NCBI GenBank assembly: GCA_017942005.1
Contig: JAGAVJ010000053.1
Coordinates: 101,857-165,856, forward strand
Reading direction: 5' to 3'
DNA from: Clostridia bacterium
GTDB taxonomy: Bacteria > Bacillota > Clostridia > Oscillospirales > CAG-272
DNA: 64,000 bases
The notes under the pieces are model-generated. The model saw only the letters and a program-made list of their open reading frames with translations. It was not told where the DNA came from and did not search any database. This document shows, piece after piece, positions 60,544 to 64,000 of this stretch; the first letter of the stretch is position 1, and every line of letters begins with the position of its first letter. The position numbers and the translations under genes were made by a program.

Positions 60544-61557
60544 ATGAAATTAATGATTGCGGATTATTCCACGGAAACGAGAATGCTTTTCAAAGAAAAT
60601 ATGCTGCGTTTTGGTGCAGATACGGTTGATGAGGCGGCTAACGGAGAAGAGGCGATTCAGAATATTATACGGCTAAACCCGGACGTGGTCATTGTAGATG
60701 CTTGGCTTCCGAAAATCGACGGACTGCAAGTGATTCGCACCATACGCAGAATGGGTGGAATTCATGTTATGCGTCCGCAATTTATCTTTATTAATTATGA
60801 AGGACAAGCAAATTTGTTTGCGGAAGCTTCTATGGCAGGCGCAGGCTATTGTATTACCAAACCGTTCAATTATACGATGCTTTGGGAGCGGATTTGTATG
60901 ATGAATGACAGACTTAACCGGCTTTCAGCAGATGAAGGCAGAGCTGCATCCCCTGCAGACGGCGAATGTGCGCCAATGGAGCATCTGCCAGCCGATGCAC
61001 ATACAAAGAAAGATCCTTCCAAAGAAATGGAGTATCGTCACGATGATCGCATGGAGGTGGTCCGTGGCGGAAATATCGCATCACCTGCGATGAACTATAT
61101 GTCGGAAGGTTCGGCCGGCGGCACATCCGCAGGTGTCGCTGTACAGAACACCTTGCAGCAGAATCCGGCACAGCTGCTCAAACAGGATGCGCGGCTGCCG
61201 GACGATTTGGAAACGCAGGTCACACAAATCATACATCAAATTGGTGTTCCTGCACATATCAAAGGATATCAGTATCTTCGGACTGCGATTATGATGGCAA
61301 TCAAAGACTCCGAAATTATCAATTATGTGACAAAAATGTTGTATCCGACCGTCGCAAAACAGTACCAGACAACTTCTTCCCGCGTGGAACGTGCCATTCG
61401 TCATGCCATTGAGGTTGCGTGGGATCGCGGTGATGTGGAAGTATTGAATGCGTACTTTGGATATACCATTCAGAACAACCGCGGAAAGCCGACAAATTCC
61501 GAGTTTATTGCCATGATTGCCGACAATCTTCGTCTGAAAAATAAAACAAACCTTTGA
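60544..61557 (+). CDS. spo0A: Sporulation master regulator Spo0A
   Basis: Response regulator that commits cells to sporulation. About 337 residues, longer than the ~265 norm: receiver domain (1-125), an unusually long ~95-residue linker rich in Ala, Gly, Glu and Gln (~135-225), and the DNA-binding Spo0A_C domain (~228-337: [57 protein letters not shown]). Phosphoacceptor Asp52 in [10 protein letters not shown] and Lys106 in CITKPFN are present. The usual acidic pair near the N-terminus is reduced to Asp7 followed by Tyr8, and the switch Ser/Thr is Asn84 (IFINYEG). SD GGAAAAGGCGG. No kinase gene adjacent. A 0A box lies upstream. Confidence 0.95.
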   Translation: MKLMIADYSTETRMLFKENMLRFGADTVDEAANGEEAIQNIIRLNPDVVIVDAWLPKIDGLQVIRTIRRMGGIHVMRPQFIFINYEGQANLFAEASMAGAGYCITKPFNYTMLWERICMMNDRLNRLSADEGRAASPADGECAPMEHLPADAHTKKDPSKEMEYRHDDRMEVVRGGNIASPAMNYMSEGSAGGTSAGVAVQNTLQQNPAQLLKQDARLPDDLETQVTQIIHQIGVPAHIKGYQYLRTAIMMAIKDSEIINYVTKMLYPTVAKQYQTTSSRVERAIRHAIEVAWDRGDVEVLNAYFGYTIQNNRGKPTNSEFIAMIADNLRLKNKTNL

Positions 61558-61638
61558 TAATTCTGTTTTCGACAGAAAGCAAGTATTTTATAAAAAGAAA
61601 TACCTTTTTCTGATAAAAAAGTTATGGTCATAAATATG
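61558..61638 (+). repeat. Degraded copy of the SD/stem-loop leader after spo0A
   Basis: Weak SD AAAAGAAA (61592-61600), stem CTTTTT/AAAAAG (61604-61609, 61616-61621), then ATG GTC ATA AAT ATG (61624-61638), identical to the block before the M50 gene (31701-31715). The frame continues for only seven more codons to TGA, so no gene follows. It lies just after spo0A and 145 bases before the next gene. Confidence 0.55.
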
Positions 61639-61698
61639 ACAATTCTTTTGCAGAATTGAAAATATTTTTCAGAAAGACTTCCATTTTTCGATTGAGTG

Positions 61699-61707
61699 TG
61701 ATATAAT
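61699..61707 (+). promoter_or_regulatory. Promoter for the nucleotidyltransferase
   Basis: Extended -10 TGATATAAT (61699-61707), about 70 bases before the gene. No strong -35 at 17 bases. Confidence 0.55.
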
Positions 61708-61782
61708 AATATACATCTGTGCGGCAATAAATCGCCATTGCCGCAGAACTCTTTTAAAGTATCATTAAAGTGAGGTATACAT

Positions 61783-62688
61783 ATGACACTTGTCGTTCTT
61801 GCTGCCGGTATGGGCAGCCGTTATGGCGGTCTTAAGCAAATTGATCCCCTGGGACCAGGCGGGGAATTTATCATTGATTATTCCATATACGACGCAGTTC
61901 GTGCTGGTTTTGACCGCGTAGTTTTTATTATTAAAAAAGAAAATTTACAGATTTTTGAGGAAACGGTTGGTGCACGTGTCAAGAATGCAATTGAAGTACG
62001 TTATGCATTTCAGGACATCAATGACATTCCTGCCGGTTATACGGTTCCGGCGGGACGTGTCAAACCATGGGGAACTGCGCACGCACTGCTTTGTGCCAAA
62101 GATGCTGTCGGCGGCGACAACTTTGCTGTCATCAATTCCGATGATTTTTACGGTCAGGATTCTTATAATAAAATTGCCTCCTTTTTAAAGAACGTGAAAA
62201 ATGATGGGAAGCAGCATTACTGCATGTGCGGTTTTATTTTAAAGAACACACTGTCTGAAAACGGACATGTTGCACGCGGCATCTGTCTGGAAGATGAAAA
62301 TCACATGCTGACCTCTATTACCGAGCGTACAAAAATCCAGCGCAACAATGGTATGACACAGTTTTATGAAGAGGAGACCGGCTGGACCGATGTTTCCGAG
62401 GATTCCATTGTCTCTATGAATATGTGGGGCTTTACTGCTTCCTTCTTTGACGAAATCGCAAAACGGGAATGTGCATTCTTTGACCATTTGAAGAATCCGC
62501 AGAAGGATGAATTCCTGCTTCCTGTGATGGTAAGCGAAACCATGAAGGACGGTGCCGCCGATGTCACGGTTTTGCAGACCATGGCAAAATGGTATGGTGT
62601 GACATATCATGAAGATAAGGCGGCAGTGCAGAAATTTATTGCAGACTGCATTGCAGACAATGTATATCCCGGAGGTTTATGGAAATGA
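61783..62688 (+). CDS. Sugar-1-phosphate nucleotidyltransferase
   Basis: 301-residue cytoplasmic NTP-transferase that joins a sugar-1-phosphate and NTP to an NDP-sugar. LAAGMGSRYGGLKQIDPLG (residues 6-24) is the nucleotide loop; the KPWGTAHALLCAKDAVG, NSDDFYGQDSYNKI catalytic Asp motif and a SMNMWGFT are present. A NahK-like kinase follows, overlapping by 4 bases (ATGA), the pair that in bifidobacteria and relatives recycles N-acetylhexosamines into UDP-sugars. So UDP-HexNAc formation is likely; sugar specificity is inferred from the partner. SD GTGAGG. Confidence 0.9.
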   Translation: MTLVVLAAGMGSRYGGLKQIDPLGPGGEFIIDYSIYDAVRAGFDRVVFIIKKENLQIFEETVGARVKNAIEVRYAFQDINDIPAGYTVPAGRVKPWGTAHALLCAKDAVGGDNFAVINSDDFYGQDSYNKIASFLKNVKNDGKQHYCMCGFILKNTLSENGHVARGICLEDENHMLTSITERTKIQRNNGMTQFYEEETGWTDVSEDSIVSMNMWGFTASFFDEIAKRECAFFDHLKNPQKDEFLLPVMVSETMKDGAADVTVLQTMAKWYGVTYHEDKAAVQKFIADCIADNVYPGGLWK

Positions 62689-63791
62689 TTTTTTATCCTG
62701 AAATAAAAAAATATGCCGAAAACTTTAAAATGGAAGGCTCTGTCATCGGCATTGATAAAATTGAAAACGGACATATTAATCAGACCTATGTCATTACATG
62801 TGAAAAAGCAGACGGCAGCCATATCCGTTATATTTTGCAGACCATCAACACCAAGGTATTTACCGATCCGCGTTCTTTGATGGAGAATATTAAAAATGTC
62901 ACTGATTATCTCAAAAAGATCATTGCAGAAAACGGCGGTGACATCAATCGGGAAACCTTGACTTGTATTGAGACGGTGAACGGTGATATCTATCATGTCG
63001 ATGAAGAGGGCCGTTACTGGCGTATGTATAATTTCATTGAGGGGACGACAAGCTATCAGACAGTGGAACGCCCCATTCTGTTTGAAAATGTAGCAAAAGC
63101 ATTTGGAAAATTCCAGAAACAGCTGGCGGATTATCCGGCAGAAACCCTGCATGAAACCATTGCAAAGTTCCATGATACGGTAAAGCGTTATCATGACTTT
63201 GAAGAAGCTGTCAAGAATGATATTTCCGGTCGTGCAAAAGACTGTCAGAAAGAAATCGAATTTTATCTTGCCCATAAAGACATTTGCGGTGAAATTACGT
63301 CCCGCATTGCAACAGGGGAAATTCCGCTGCGTGTCACGCACAATGATACAAAGCTTAACAACATTATGATCGACAATGAAACCGATGAAGGCGTATGTGT
63401 CATTGACCTGGATACCGTTATGCCGGGTTCTGCACTGTATGATTTCGGTGATTCTATCCGTTTCGGCGCGTCGTCAGCCGCAGAGGACGAAAAAGACCTT
63501 TCCAAGGTATATTTTGTACCGGAACTGTTTGAAGCCTTTACACGTGGATTCCTTTCCGAAGCAAAGGATGCGCTGAATGAGACGGAGAAAGATTTCCTTC
63601 CGATGTCTGCGATTCTGATGACGTTGGAATGCGGCATGCGGTTCCTTGGAGATCATTTGAACGGCGATGTATATTTCAGCATTCATTATGAGAACCAGAA
63701 CCTGTATCGCGCAAGAACGCAGATGAAGCTTGTTGCTGATATGGAAGCGCAGTTAGAAGATATGAAAGCCATCGTTGCGAAATATCGCTGA
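62685..63791 (+). CDS. NahK-like N-acetylhexosamine 1-kinase (aminoglycoside phosphotransferase fold)
   Basis: About 368 residues. Aminoglycoside phosphotransferase/choline kinase fold: NGHINQTYVITC (nucleotide loop), RYILQTINTKVF, the catalytic loop RVTHNDTKLNNIMID with the Asp and Asn, and CVIDLDTVMPGSALYDFGDSIRFG with the metal-binding Asp. Phosphorylates GlcNAc/GalNAc at the anomeric oxygen with ATP, feeding the preceding nucleotidyltransferase. Start is ATG 62685 (SD GGAGG 9 bases before), overlapping the previous stop in ATGA; the ATG at 62679 is too close to the SD. A terminator follows. Confidence 0.9.
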   Translation: MIFYPEIKKYAENFKMEGSVIGIDKIENGHINQTYVITCEKADGSHIRYILQTINTKVFTDPRSLMENIKNVTDYLKKIIAENGGDINRETLTCIETVNGDIYHVDEEGRYWRMYNFIEGTTSYQTVERPILFENVAKAFGKFQKQLADYPAETLHETIAKFHDTVKRYHDFEEAVKNDISGRAKDCQKEIEFYLAHKDICGEITSRIATGEIPLRVTHNDTKLNNIMIDNETDEGVCVIDLDTVMPGSALYDFGDSIRFGASSAAEDEKDLSKVYFVPELFEAFTRGFLSEAKDALNETEKDFLPMSAILMTLECGMRFLGDHLNGDVYFSIHYENQNLYRARTQMKLVADMEAQLEDMKAIVAKYR

Positions 63792-63829
63792 TTGAAAAAC
63801 TGAATTTTCCAAAATGACAAATTAGAAAA

Positions 63830-63864
63830 GGGTCTGCTGCGTTTATATGCAGCAGACCCTTTTT
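63830..63864 (+). terminator. Terminator after the NahK-like gene
   Basis: Stem GGGTCTGCTGC (63830-63840) with GCAGCAGACCC (63849-63859), then TTTTT. Belongs to the CTGCTGC/GCAGCAG hairpin group also found at 5719, 15559 and 57763. A further hairpin without T-run, AACCCGCAG/CTGCGGGTT, lies at 63874-63896. Confidence 0.88.
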
Positions 63865-63924
63865 GTATGCGAAAACCCGCAGTTAGACTGCGGGTTCAGA
63901 AAAGGCTAAGCCTATAAGTCTTGA

Positions 63925-64000
63925 AAAATAAAACTCCTTTTGATATAATCAAAGTGCGGCTACCAACTGCACAAGGAAATCAAAAGGAGGCCATTCAAAA
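63925..64000 (+). other. 5' region of a gene or mobile element that runs past the window end
   Basis: CTCCTTTTGAT (63934-63944) is an exact inverted repeat of ATCAAAAGGAG (63979-63989), which contains an SD-like AAAGGAGG at its right end (63984-63990). A -10-like TATAAT lies in the first arm region. The SD should lead to a start just outside the window (the last bases are CCATTCAAAA). Inverted repeats that cover the SD are common at the ends of insertion sequences, but no transposase is visible, so the nature is open. Confidence 0.4.

Overview
The window reads as a contiguous piece of chromosome from an endospore-forming, low-to-mid GC member of the Bacillota, class Clostridia; an Oscillospirales/Ruminococcaceae-like gut organism is my best guess. 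Support: a complete spoIIIAA-AH operon, spo0A, a GerW-type (YtfJ) gene, the sepF-yggT-ylmH-divIVA-lspA cluster, hprK, scpAB, strong AGGAGG-type ribosome binding sites and frequent TTG/GTG starts. No rRNA, tRNA, prophage, CRISPR array or complete insertion sequence was seen. Nearly all genes are core genes; the accessory-like material is in the gaps, which are rich in small repeats.

Layout. 0.2-3.1 kb: an Lrp/AsnC regulator, aminotransferase and DUF362 ferredoxin operon (minus). 3.3-5.6 kb: three unknown small genes, then a membrane-anchored unknown gene running against them. 5.8-10.7 kb: tagO-like and trpS (minus), then hprK and a ROK glucokinase (plus). 11.0-12.5 kb: a methyltransferase and a GyrI-like protein. 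12.6-15.5 kb: an orphan solute-binding lipoprotein divergent from an AraC regulator. 15.6-25.2 kb: a long minus-strand run (PHP phosphatase, rluD, lspA, divIVA, ylmH, yggT, sepF, yggS, HlyD-like, miaA, queA). 25.5-27.8 kb: a second orphan solute-binding lipoprotein and a DUF1643 protein. 28-38 kb: a possible small RNA, lon, engB, an M50 protease, scpA, scpB, a DUF2953 protein, ytfJ, dacF, rluB. 38.6-42 kb: glnS and gltX (minus). 42.3-52 kb: a transglutaminase-like protein lacking its cysteine, miaB, ylbF, mutS, mutL, tgt. 52.4-57.7 kb: spoIIIAA-AH. 57.8-59.9 kb: NusG-II, Gx-transporter and ApbE genes (minus). 60.5 kb: spo0A. 61.8-63.8 kb: a sugar nucleotidyltransferase and a NahK-like kinase. 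The window ends in what may be the edge of a mobile element.

How the genes connect. Sporulation is represented by the master regulator (spo0A), the SpoIIIA-SpoIIQ channel proteins, GerW and a DacF-type carboxypeptidase. Cell division and envelope are covered by SepF, DivIVA, LspA, TagO and ScpAB. Translation quality is covered by TrpS, GlnS, GltX, MiaA, MiaB, QueA, Tgt and three pseudouridine synthase or RNA-binding proteins. MiaA and MiaB act in sequence on A37, and Tgt and QueA in sequence on queuosine, although the partners are encoded far apart.

The most unusual signal is non-coding. A recurrent 5' leader consists of a Shine-Dalgarno, then a stem-loop of variable sequence but conserved pairing, then a short start block of the form ATG GTN ATN ANN ATG. 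It stands before mutS, the M50 protease, a solute-binding protein, tagO, trpS, scpB and a methyltransferase, and two degraded copies lie where no gene follows. The stem-loop would bring a distant Shine-Dalgarno next to the first start codon. Around it are three other dispersed families: miniature inverted-repeat elements (four copies, plus an unrelated one before lon flanked by a 13-bp direct repeat), a promoter-bearing leader repeat (four copies), and near-identical terminator hairpins.
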